Below, piece after piece: positions 49,685 to 62,900 of a stretch of DNA of 64,000 nt. The translations under genes and the position numbers were made by a program. Positions within the stretch are counted from its first letter, which is position 1, and each line of letters opens with the position of its first letter. This DNA is from Ilex aquifolium. Taxonomy: Eukaryota; Streptophyta; Magnoliopsida; Aquifoliales; Aquifoliaceae. Location of the stretch: the NCBI GenBank assembly GCA_951799425.1, contig OX637395.1, positions 1,136,501 through 1,200,500 of the forward strand, read 5' to 3'. The notes beneath the pieces are model-generated. The model made no database searches. It worked only from the letters and a program-made list of their open reading frames with translations, and was not told where the DNA came from.

Positions 49685-50925
49685 CACACCCAAAAACACA
49701 CTTTCTTCTTGACAGAGGTGTGAAGCTCATGGTTGTGACATTTTACAGATTGGGTTTGGCTGGTTGACATGCTTTTTATTGACAGCTCTATCCTAAATGG
49801 CTTGCTATTGAATGATGTAGTTCAGTAGTTTTGTTGTCCAAACATCTCCTAACAGGACGTCTCCACCGGCCTAAGAACGAAAAATAAAACAATCCAATTT
49901 AAAAACATGTTTGGCAATGCTTTCGTTTTTCATTGCCAATATGACTTAAATGACATCGGACTCCAAACCTTACCCAACTTTATGATTATAAAATAATTTC
50001 TGGATATAACAAAAAAGAATCACCCAAATACACCAAGCTCCGGTCACTACACAATTATGAAGAGCATTATTAACCTTACTCCACATGCATAAATGTTATT
50101 TTCGTGCCAAGCTCATGGCATTCAAATCACAATGAAGCAACTTTACAACTATGCTGTCACTTACATATTAGTACTACATTTCAGCTTCCCGTCACTTGCA
50201 TATTAGCAGGAGAAAATTCCCGTAGGCTGACAAATTTAGTTCAAGCAAAAGCCGCATATGATGCCATAAGAACCAAATTCAAATTTGCAATGAATCACGA
50301 CAATGGAAACAAACTTCTACCATATACTTAGGTTGAACTATGGTGCCTCAAAACAAGGATTTTTCTACAATACCATATCAAAAGTTACGACCCAATCAAA
50401 TTAAGTTACTTGGGATTGATCGTAGGATTTTAGATTATATTGAATGGTAACTTTTCAACTTTATTGAATGGTAACTTTTCTCCGTCCCATAAACTTCTCT
50501 CTCGAACCAAAATCTGCTATGTCCAACATGTCATGTCATTACCAAAAGCATCATATTACATAAAGGAACACTCTCAAACATGATACTTTCCGTCGTATGA
50601 TCGAAGATACGACCAACAAGTGCAAATCAAGCACATAAATTATAGCCTTGGTCATACAATCCTTTGAATTTTTCTCATCTCAAGTTGTAAGGAATATTTA
50701 GTCACAAGGGTTAAAAATAGAAGAGGAAAAGTTCTAAGAAGGAAAGGTTGATACACCATACCGTTGTCCAAGGCTGAGTTTATTTTGCCCAAGCAATTCA
50801 ATTGACCACAGACCTGTTCAAAAATTGCCTCAGCTTCAGCCGTCCAACTTGAGGTGTCAGCTCCTCTCACGCCACACATTTGATAATTACGGCTCCCCCT
50901 CCATTTCAGCATCCTAATCCCTGCA
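49384..50925. other. Intergenic, downstream of SEC10
   Basis: A (CT)n tract is at 49648-49682. The SEC10 3' UTR presumably occupies the last few hundred bases. No gene is seen. Confidence 0.5.
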
Positions 50926-53900
50926 TTAACTAGAGCTCGGCCACAATGAGCTAAGTCTCGCTGCAAGTTTCGCACTCTTGAAGTCCTCTCTAAGCTGAAT
51001 AAACCTGCATTTGCAGCCAACTTAAAAGTTCATATCATAAAGGGAATCTAGGTAGAGAAAAAAGAATAGCATAGACATTGAAGGCATTCTGTCTTCCTTC
51101 CTCTAAAACACATCATTGACAAATGTAAATTTACATATAAATATACAGCAGTAAAGTATGCTTTCTACCTCTTGTATCTGGTTAAAACAGAAATTATGAG
51201 AAACATGCTTTAGTAACTTGTAAAGATCACCGGGACTTCTCTTCAAAGAGAAACAAGGGTCTCCTTGGATATGTTTTCAAAAAAACACGATTCAAAAACA
51301 AGGTCAGATCTAAGGAGAAAGTTTGTTAGAAGTCAATTGTCAACTTATACCACTTGAAGGGCTAGAACTTCGGACGAGATCAGAGGGTTTGAAGGAGTTG
51401 ATCGGACTTATTTTGGAAGCGAAGAGAAAGATACGGATAAGAGAGAAAAAAAAATCCTTTTAAATGATGCCTTTAAGTGCACAGTAGATTACATCCCGTG
51501 TTTTCAATTTCTCTGAAACTGTCTCAAAACTAGCGAAAACACATTATTAGTGTTCTCTGAAATTCTGTCTTTTTATTCCCACTTTTAGAAAACTAGATAC
51601 AAAACTCTGCTTTCCAAACAAGTTCTCTTCTGTTTTTTATATCTAAAAAATAGGAAAAATGTTTTACAGATGCAAATCAAACCAGCCCTTATGTTGCTCA
51701 CTACTTTTGATGGGTAATTGACTTGTTATGTTTCATAAGGTTTTCTAAAACATGACTATATGTTTCGGTACATACAATAGATGTTGCCTTGCTGACAATT
51801 ACCTTTGTGCATCTTTCCGAATACTAGGGGTACCTTCGAACAGAGTGGACAGGCTTTCAGGCGCAACGATAAAAACATTTGCCATGCTGGAGACAAAAGT
51901 TATGTCAATAATCAAGCAACAAACCTGATAAATCAAAGGCCCAAAATCAGGCAGAACCCTACAACTTACATGCCCAACAATTCAAATTTCTCATCGACAG
52001 AAGGAGCATTGAAACTGCGCACGAATTCCCCATACTCAGTTATGTCACGCTTCAGCCGCAATCCTCCACTACAAAAGCAAACAATACAGAAAGTGAAGAA
52101 GTTGCAAGAGAGCAGCAGATAAAAAGAATTTATAGGTGAAGATTCCGGCTTGTATACTGTAAGTTACATTTGTTTGGAAGGATGAGCACATTCTCAAACA
52201 TTCACAAAGGCCCATTAGTTGCTGCACAGTGGATGATTTTCTGAGAAAGAGTCAATTGTAAAGGCCCTCACCCACAAGGTAAGGAAGCAACAATAGGCGG
52301 GCAGAAATCCAATGACTGCCCTAGAGCAGTATACACGTCAAAATTCCAAAATTTGTCATAAATTGAGCAACAATAGACGGCCCTCGTAAACTTTCATACC
52401 CCATGAGTTCCATCAAGGAAACCTATTTGTCGTAAGAAAAGTGCAGACGATGTCCATGGTAGATATCCTATGCACATAAGCAACCAATTTTTGGAACTAA
52501 GACAAACTACTCTAGTAGCTATATCAACTTCACCATGTCCAATACTAAATAATTTACATAAGCGAAGCATAGATACCCTTGGTCTCAGTCCCTAGCTCTT
52601 CCATTGGGAAAAATAGTAATTAACCAGGATAGTTCATGTCACAACCAGAATATATTGGAAGTACCAGTCATATTGTCACATGGCCTGCAAGTAAAACCAC
52701 CTTGTCTCTAGTAATCAAAGGTGACCAATGAATCAGAGAACCTGAAGTCACCATTTGTTGCATTAACAAGCACGCATTTCATATAAGGTTCATAACAGAT
52801 GGAATGATACGCCAAGTAAGACTGGCCCATGCAGAAGAGAAAGTTAGAGAGTAACGAATTCAAAACAGTGTGCACATATGAACATGATTTTGCAATGATG
52901 CAGAATGTCTGTAACAAACCATCAGGGGAACATGATTTTACCATGTTGCAGAAATCAAAGTCTCAACATGATGACCAAAGTGTGACAAGTTAAAGCAAGA
53001 TGTTACCTGGGATTAAAAGTAAACTTCTGCCAATGATTAAGCAGCCCTTTCTGCAAACGGTTCCCCTATATAGAAAAAACTTACGGTGTTATTGAAAGAA
53101 CATGCATATAACAACAAAAATTGAAAATATTTAGATGATAGAATCACTGATTGAAATTATCCTAAAATGCAACAAAAGGAGTTGGCAGACATGAGGAGAA
53201 TGGGATGTCAGGTTGCTCAACCATTCATTGCTGTGCACAAGGGACAACGAACAGGGCAAAATTCAATGTTCCAGTTTTATATACCCACAGTATAATGGCA
53301 TAAAGTCTTTTCTCAAACAGTAGAAAATACAACTAAGACAATTCATTCATAAAGCCTACTTTTGGATATCCACATACATCATTATATTAACAAAATGCTA
53401 AATGCATGCAACAGCTGCTTCACATATAAAATTATGATCAACAAAATACCATGATGCGCTGCAACACTTGTGGACAGACATGAAAATCAGAGAAATCTAA
53501 AGTTTAATGCATGCAGCTTATCAGACATTTGCACATCTGTGATCATTACCAGATATGGAAGAAGAAATTGAAAGCACTAAAAGGATTAAAGAAGCAGGCA
53601 GACGAAATATCTGTACCAATTCAGTCAAGAAGGCTTGTTTGTTAAGACCATCTAGTGCAGTGAATGCAGCCTCAAGCACACGGGAGAGGTATGCCACGAC
53701 CCTGGCCAAGGGAAGAGAAACATGAGCCCCAGAAAACACATGAAAAATAAGGCACATATCAGCCACTCGTAATCAAAAACAACAATGATGACAAGAAAAA
53801 GGGAAAAAGGATGCAAGTTCAAGTGAAAGTATCTAGAAATGAATGCCATAAGGTGGTGCCATGAGACAAAACGATATCATTTTATTGCCATGACGTGAGT

Positions 53901-56900
53901 ATATCTTATATGCTGCGAGAAATACAAAAAAAATACGCTCAATACTGATGCAGTTTCCAGAAACATTCTCCCGCAATAGATATATCTATTCAACTAAAGT
54001 TTTATAGTGAAGTAGGACAAACCTTGTGCAGGCATTGGTTGGTCGATGATCAGGAGCGATACCATCATCGGGTGAGCGATAATCAGTTGCTTTTTGTTCA
54101 GCCGAGAGCAATCGCTCAACCTATATGAAAAAAATATTCACATATAGAATGAACTGACTAGCAAAAACCGAAGAAATGCGCAGGACCTGAGGGTCTTTAA
54201 AGATTTAATTGACAAGTTGTCACAGTAAAGACCAAAGCAAAATTATAGCCAAAGAATAATTTAAGTTAATTGAGCAAACAAATGCCCTGCTTTGGCACAC
54301 ATAAACCTCAGTATATACTTCACAACTTGAATTACAGACCTCAGCCATAACTGTTTCAATGCATTGCTGAAGGCCTTTGTAAGCAGCACCCTCTGCACTG
54401 GACATAGCTGTTGCCATTTCTTCACAGGAAGCAGCGTGAGCACCATCCACAGGTAGTAAAAGCCGGGAAATAGAATTTGCAAAGTACTGCAGAAACATTT
54501 CAAATCAATGTAGGATTCAAAGTAAGTATAAGTTCGTTCCTCCCAATTGAATTGGCGAAAAAATCTATGATAGCAAAGCTCAACCCGACATACTTGCTGA
54601 ACAATGGCCACACTGCTTGCACATCGTTGTACAGCCACCATAAAAGATCTGAAACTGCTTTCACCAGCAGCAGCAGCAGCTTCTGCCTGCACATCACCAA
54701 ACCGTCCCTTAATTCAATCAACTAAGGAGTGAACCGATGAAGAATTCGCTACTTAAGAAAGACACTTACACACTTATCTTAGATAAGTCTTTCTGATTTT
54801 AGAATGACAAAAAAGGTGGTATGTGATCAAGGAATTACCGCAGAAGCTGCAGCAGCAGCAACTCTTCGACTAACACTTGTGCCCAGCACAAATCTCTCTC
54901 TCAAAGCTGCCGCTTCAGTCAGGCTGTCTCTGGATCGTTCAAGCCCATCAGTGATGTATTGACTGACCTGCAGAAATATAAAGGATGAGGGAGGAAAAAG
55001 AATAAGCACCTAATGTCAATTTCCAATGTCCACTGAACAACTAAAATCCCAGAATGTAGAAAAGAGATCAGCCAACTTACTTGGTCAAGAAGACAGGTGA
55101 ACACGGCTTTTACATTAGCTGCCAGGGTAGCAGGCTGTATGAAGACGAGTTAAATTACAAGTGAAGCCACTAAAATACGTAAACGGTAAAACTAGGTCAA
55201 TAGCGAAATTATCATAGAAATATGCCCATATCAGTACAAAATTTAGGCAATTTACCTGCAACGAAAACAAAGTGCTTCTAGAAATTGCTTCTTCATTCCA
55301 ACGCACAAACTCGGTCACCACAGTCACAGATATCTGCTGGTGGGAAGATGTTATTGAAGCTCCTTTGGAGCGTCCAATTGTCCCTGTTGACTCAGATGAC
55401 TGCTGACTTTCAGCACGCAATTCCTCCATCTGCATAGCGAAATCAAAATTACATTCAGGCCAAAACACAGAATCATACCCACACACACATAGAACAATGA
55501 TGTAAACCTTCGCTTTATAGAGTTGTCTTAGAGAGGCCTGCTCATACTCAATATATATATCTTTGTGTGGAAGAAAGAGAGACTCGGTCAGGCCTGCATT
55601 TACAGATCTGTTTTCAGTACATCAAAATTCAAAAGTAAAATGGGACAAATTTCATAAAAATGTGAAAACTCAAACAAAGAACAGTTAACGTTTGCTGCGT
55701 TGTGAAAATCTCAAACTGTCCTTCAGCGAAATAATATAAAAATCTTCAGGCACTTAACGGTAAGTCCAATGAACATTTGAGACATTTGTTACACTAAGTT
55801 TTACAACCAAAATCAGCTAGATGAAAAAACAATTAGAAGCTAGTTACTTAAATAAGATCCAAAAAATACTGATCAATGAACCAACAGGTCCAGCCATCGG
55901 TCTCACATAATTAAAATTAATTTGTACATCTATTTGGTCAAAGCAACCCAGCCAGTACCGTAAATTTCAAACAGGCATACACTTTTACAAGAAAGGGAAG
56001 TTTAGTTCTTCTCTTTGTTTGCTATTTCAAGTAACGAGCATTTATTTATGGGTTCTGGTGCATAAGTCCGCGGTACTCAAAAAGATATCATTTTTTTCAC
56101 TTGGGTCCTCCAAAAAAGACATAATAAAAACAATTATTATTTTGATTATCAGGATAAAAAAGGTCGATGAATAACAATTTTCTGAGGTATTTTCGCATCT
56201 TCTAATACTATTCAACAATGTTAAACATTCAACCCAAAACTAATTAACAATGGGCAGAGTGAACCCTAAAATATATAAACCAACCTTGGTGATCATAATT
56301 ATTTGATATGGAATACAAGCTCTCTAAACACCTTCCCTCATGTGGGACCCGGGTTCGCATGTGGGGTAAAACAAACAAACAAATAACTAACCATGCATTT
56401 CGAGATTCAAGTGGGCAAAAGACTTGGCCAATTGACCACTCAAGGGCCAGCTCTGATACCATGTTAGTGCATTTAACCCAAAACCAATTGGCAATGGGTG
56501 GAGTGGCCCCTCAAGTATATAAACCAACCTTCGCAGTCCTAATTATTTGATGTGAGATACAAGCTCTCTTAACAAACGTCATAACCAACCTTCAACCATT
56601 TCTAATTCTTCAACCACCCTTATTCAGTTTCCAAACCCTAATCCTTCAATCATAGATTTCTAACTCTAATGACCCCGTGTTGCAGCTTAACACCTTAATT
56701 CTTCTTAAAGCCCCTCAAAAAAATTAGCAAGTTTTTCTTTCTAATTTCAAATCAGCTTCACCGAAAAATTAGCCAGAATTCATTTGTTCTCACAAGCTCA
56801 TATTCAGATAAAAGAGGATGATTCAAGGGTTTGGTGGGTTGTCTTTCAATGGAAAATTTGAGGTGAAATTTTTGTACTTTTATTTGATCTACTATTATAT

Positions 56901-59900
56901 TAAACATGTTATCTTTATAATAACTATAATTTCTTAGGATATCCATTTAGTTTTTTTATTTTTATTTTTTAATTATACGATCAGTTCGACCAATTTCCTC
57001 AACGATTGAAAGTGTTTCATTAACCCGTTCCCTCTGCCGAATTGATGTTTAATCCGATTCTGATAACTATGCCTCATAGGGTCATGAAAGAGACATTTCA
57101 TGCGCCACATTCCTCCATAATGGTGTTTGTTTTACTATCCTTGTCCACGTATATCACTTAGGATTCTAGCAAATTAAACCGATAAAAGCAGCCATTAATT
57201 TCTCATTCTACTTTACCACCGGAAGAATTGTATCCCTTATACCAATGAAGGATCTACTATCAAATAAAAGGTCCAGACAATTTATGCAAAATGAATCTGG
57301 TAATAACTAACTCGCAGTTAATTCATACCTTCAACATCCAAGTCACCACACCCCACACCACGTAGGTCTCGAGAAAGTTCCTGTGTCTTCTCATATGCCA
57401 CTGCTAGCATTCTAAGGTACTGAAACCTCAGGCAAATACAATGGAATTAAAATCTAACTTTTTACATTATCTTAACATCAGGGTTGATAAAAAATTGCAG
57501 TTAAGAGTAATTTAACCCACCAAGAGAAGTCCGCCTTCTTCCATAGGTGGTGGATTCACAAGAGATGGTTTCACCAACAGCTTCTCGAGGAGTTTTGGAA
57601 TTCTATCCTCCAAAATTCGCTGCATTCACACAGCAAATTGGTCACAACCGTGAGATTACCAACCAATACCATCCTTGTATCCACGTCATGGAATGAACTG
57701 ACACCAAAACCAGGAGGGGAAGCAAAAAGAAAGGAGTTCAGGCTGAATACCTGAACTAAAATCGACATTACATCATTTGGAGAAGGAAAAACAGCAGTTA
57801 TAGTGGCTGCTTCTTTTCGCACTGTATCTGCAAGACAATATAACCATTAAATCAAGATCAATGAAGAGACAACACCTTTCAACAGATAATGGTAGTTCTT
57901 CAAACCAGTAATTTCTTTGTACAACGAAGCAAGTCCACGTGCAACATTGCTGGGACTAGGTTGGGAACCCTGGTCACCAAGAACTAATCTTGTGTCTGCA
58001 ATCATGACCTCCGGGTCAAACATTGGACGTAATCCAACATAATGTTGCATAGCACTGGTACCCCTGTTGAACTGCATTGCAAACCAATCTGATAAGAAGA
58101 AAGGAAAAAAATTCTGCAAAGATATCACGGATCTTCAAAAACTTAACAAGTTCCATCATATAACTAAAGCAGCAAATCCAAAAGACAATCTATAGTCACA
58201 ATGAATCAATAGAAAATCCTACTAAAAGAGAGACACACCCAGAATCTTTTAAAAAACTATAGAACCCCCTTATATGAATGTTCATATATTTATCAGTGAA
58301 GGTTGAAAAAGAAAGAAAAGTCTACAGCAAACACTTTTTATGGTCACCAAGATAGTATCGTTGTTCATGAAAACGTTGGCGTTATTACTTATTACAAACT
58401 ACAGAAGAAACATATCCAAGTTTCCTCACATACAAATCAACAAAATAAAGCATGACAATTAAATGAATTGCAGAAACCACAAGATTAGGAAAAAAATTGA
58501 ACAACGTGACAAAGTTAAATTGTCATATTTAAGCTAAAAACACACAAAAATATACTTTCAAATATTTGTATTTTCACAGTTGGAGTCAGGAATTAGTCAA
58601 TTATTTCAACACACAAAAAAGGATAAATGAACTCCAACAAATGACTGATAAACATGCCAATCTGTTTGCCAACACCACGTGACCATAATACAAAAAGCAT
58701 TACCAAAGTGTCTATGAAAAGCCATTCAATCAATATCCTAGTTAATGCATAGCCTAGCATGGCCAGGAAACAAAAGTACTTTACTTTTTATGCTTCACCT
58801 TCATATATTCTTCAAATGGAAATAATAAAAGTGCCTCTTTTGTGGTTGCTCAGTGTTGCATGGGTTATGCTAGGTTTGGTGAAAGCCATGTTTAAGAGCT
58901 AGGAGTTTAGAGGAAGGAGTCGAATACAATTTATTTTTATCATTACCCGTGGGGATTGGGGGAAAATTTAGCAGGACAGGTGACTTAAGAAGTTGATGGT
59001 GGTATAAGACATCTAAAATCTAGGCTGATTTATATTTCCATTCTCTAGTGATTTATGTGTGTTCCCTAACATGCATCTTGCACTATTTTTATTAGTGAAC
59101 AAGAAAATCCAATCGTGAAATGGACAAATAAAGGTCACATAATAACCTGAGACAAAATTTTAGCACACTCTCCCATGGTAGACAATTCTCTTCTTTGCGA
59201 TGCTGCGTCAAATCGAGTCAGCAATCTGTTCTCCAATTCTACATAAGCATGAACAATGAAACACAATTGATATGAAAGTTTAGAATTTACCAAGAAAAAA
59301 TTACAGATGAGAAACTTTCAACAACTAATCCACAAATGGGCTCTCACTGCCTTTATTTTTTACATATGGAGAAAAAATATTTTAATGGATTCATTTTAGT
59401 TTCTAATGTCAGTCATAATCCTCTGTGCTACTTCTAGTGAACCCCCAACTTATTTTGTGCAATCTATTGTATAGTGAAATCATAATAAACTGAACCAAGA
59501 CACTCTAAAATGGAGGAACTGTATATCATCCTAAAGAAAAAGAAAAGGAAGAAAAAAAAAAACAAAAAAAGGAAGAAACGTCATGAAGAAATGAGCATCC
59601 CAACTCCCACAGAGGATCTTTAGCTCAAGGTCCCTCCAGTAGCAAATCCAATCAACTAATTCGATGTATCATACTCACGTATAATCCACTTGGACTTCCT
59701 AACAAGATAACCATATATCTCTACAGCCCATAGAATCAGTTACGTCTCATTGGTGATTTATAAAGGAAGTCCAAAGTGTAATCCTTAATGAATAACAGTT
59801 GAACCCAAAGGAGACAACTAGCCCATCGGCTAAAAGGGTAACTATCCTTCTGCAAATGAGATAGTTAACAATTTTGCTAAACTGAGCCACTACAAAACCA

Positions 59901-62900
59901 CTAAACCAAAGTGACCAGCAGATGATTTGGAAGTCTAAGGCACCGATAAAGCTTTAAGTATTGAGTGATTGCAAGCACGTAAAAAACTTAACACTAATGA
60001 AATGATCCAATAAAGAAGGCCGACATATTCTTTTCTCCCACAATGGAGTACCCTCGGTAAAAATGAGGTGGAATGTATGGGCCACTAGTTCTTCCATTGC
60101 TTATTTGTCCCAAATTTGGGAATAAACTTCTGGCAATTGTTGGCATCCGTTGATTGATTCCGCATTTATTATTGATTTAGAACATTTTCATTCAAGCAAA
60201 TAAAGTTAAGACCTCATAGAGATGTGTGGTACAGGCATTGATTTGGGTGGTATGGCTGGACAAAACGTGCAATTTTTTGGATGATAGAGAGGCTCCTTGA
60301 TTTTGGATGATAGAGAGGCTTTGGGGAATAGACTTTTGGCAATTGTTGGCATCCCTTGGCTGGACAAAACATGCAGATTTATGATAGAGAGGCTCCTTTG
60401 GAAGACTCATGGGATAGGAATTTCATTCTTGGCAACCTTTTGGGATTTTCAAAGGACTTTGTGGGATTCTATTTTTCTTTATTATTATTAAAATGATTAT
60501 TATTACTAAAGATCATTGGGCACAAGTGGTTGGTGTGCCATGACCCACGACAACTTCCTTTTTGTTCCCTTTGTTTTCTTTCATCTCTGTTTTCCAGGTT
60601 GTTGCTTTCACTGTACTTTTTGTAACTATTAGAGGACTCCTTCTCCTCTCCAGTGCTCTCTTTCCATACTTCAATTGTGATATACCTTGGTTTGTTATCA
60701 AAAAGGGAAAAAAAAAGAAGAAAAACTTCATCTTTCCTACATGAAATAAACGAATAGTCCATCAACATCAACTTGAATTAGATAATTCTAAAAGAGAACA
60801 AAAGAAAAAAAAATAATTAGATAATCCTATGCAATTAGCACATCACATAAGGTCACTACAACTACCATTGGTACCAAAAACATCAAATTAGAAATTAGTA
60901 TACCATTGCAATATTCTTGTAGGTTAGCAACCGCGACTTCTAGTCCTCTGCTTGCAGTTGCATTGCCCACAACTGAAGATACAGTCATTCCTTGTCTTCC
61001 AACATCTTCCTCAGCAAATGACCCTAAAAAAGCACCAGAAAATGTTGTGATCATTCACAAAACTGCAAACAAGAATATTAGGACATTAAGGTAAAAAGCA
61101 CATACACTCATGGACAGGTTGAGCATGCAAGAGATTCAGACAAGTGTAGAGCAACATAGGTTTCTGGACAATACTCACGCACATATATGAAATAGGTTTC
61201 TGGCGACAGTTCCAGCATTGCTGACATGTTACACAGTTTTATTAGACTGCTATAGGAGAAGTGTGTAAAAATTGGTTAGACAACTTTAACAGGGTCCTAT
61301 TAACTGATTATCACTAGTTTTGTAGTTAAAAGGTTAGTTCAGATTCTGGGCTCTAGGGTTGCGAAATATGTAAGAAGAAACTAAGATGGTTTAATTAGGC
61401 AAGGATGAACAAAGTTCCATTATGTTCTTGAGGGATTTGAAAAGTAATTTTGATTTTTTGTGTGTAATGGGTGAATGGTTGGAGGACAGATTAGGCTCAT
61501 GCAAGAGCATTTTCAGAGAAGAACAAAGGTTAATCAGCTATGGGCTCTCAAAGGCGAGCCCTGGGGTGAGAAAAAGAAATTTCAGGAATTACTCTTAAAT
61601 ATCACAATTTCTGGGAAGGAAAAAAAACTCAGTAAGAATTGCAAGCAGTGCTGAGCACTATACAAGACTCTTCAGCAATCCTAAATTCGATTCTAATATG
61701 AAAGCATCATAAATTCCTTAAATAAAGCTCAACAACACAAAACTCGGTTATGCAAGATTCCAAGGCGACTCCACATTATTTCATATATTTCGTGTCAAAG
61801 CTTGAGCATTGGAAGCATCCTAATCCTTGCTATGCTACGCCTTTGATATGCTCATAAATGGTGCTGCCATCTGTATCCAACTCTCCATCATACAAGAGCA
61901 TTTGTTTTTTCCAACAAAAAGTGGAATACAAAACCTCTAGCTTTATATTAAACAATCAATTTCCGTTTTTCCCTCGTGTCTTGGGATAAGAAATAAAAAA
62001 GATGCTGCAAAGTGTAGAAGTTGAGAGACCCATCCAAAGGAGGGAAATTAACGCCCACTACAAAAGCAGGATTACAGGCAGAATATCGCAAACCTGATGG
62101 ATGATCAGACAAGGAGGGTAAAATGCCCTCTGAAATAATATTGAGAAGCAGCTCAGTCACTTTATTAACCAATCCATGCATATGCTGATTTACGTCAACA
62201 CACAAAAATGAGGTAACTCCACATTCTCCCTGTAACATTGAGGATATTGGCCAACTCACTATGAACAAATTACCATCTTTCACCTACTTATCAATATTGA
62301 TCAGTGGTCACAAACCCATCTCAAATTACCAAATCAAGATGAAGCATGATTTCAAACAACTAAAAAACTATGATTGCACTTACCAAAAAAAAAACAAGGA
62401 TGATTATAGGATGACAGAACAAAGTCAACACATAATTAAGAGTGAAGAATATGACCAAGAGGTAACTTTTGAACACTTGCAGCACTTTTTTCAACTGCAA
62501 TAAACGTCATTTATCAAAGTAAATGAAGGAATGTTTCCCTGCACTTAAGTGGCTAAAGGGAAACAGGACTCCACACATTACAGCCAAAAACCAGTAAGGT
62601 GGCGTTATGATGTTTACAATAGAAATAACAGGGAGAACATGCCCTTCTACCAAATGAACCCTATGCATGCGTTCACACGACATGAATAAATTATTCTACA
62701 CCGAATTGAAAAATAGACCGAACAGGCCCTCGACAATTTGCTTACTACAATATTTACTGCAGTTGCTTCTTCACATAGCAGATTCAAACAGATCTTTAAA
62801 AATTCACCAAGTGTGCCCCACTGTATGTGCACATGTGGGTGACTATTCATTTTTTAATTATAGATGTGTGCTGAATAATTGATCTAGAACAAGCTGAATT

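Noticed and set aside
50652-51020. 122-codon minus-strand frame beginning [14 protein letters not shown]
   Set aside because: Its start overlaps the last SEC10 exon in another frame. In the correct frame 51004-50926 reads [19 protein letters not shown] and stops, as expected for the family.
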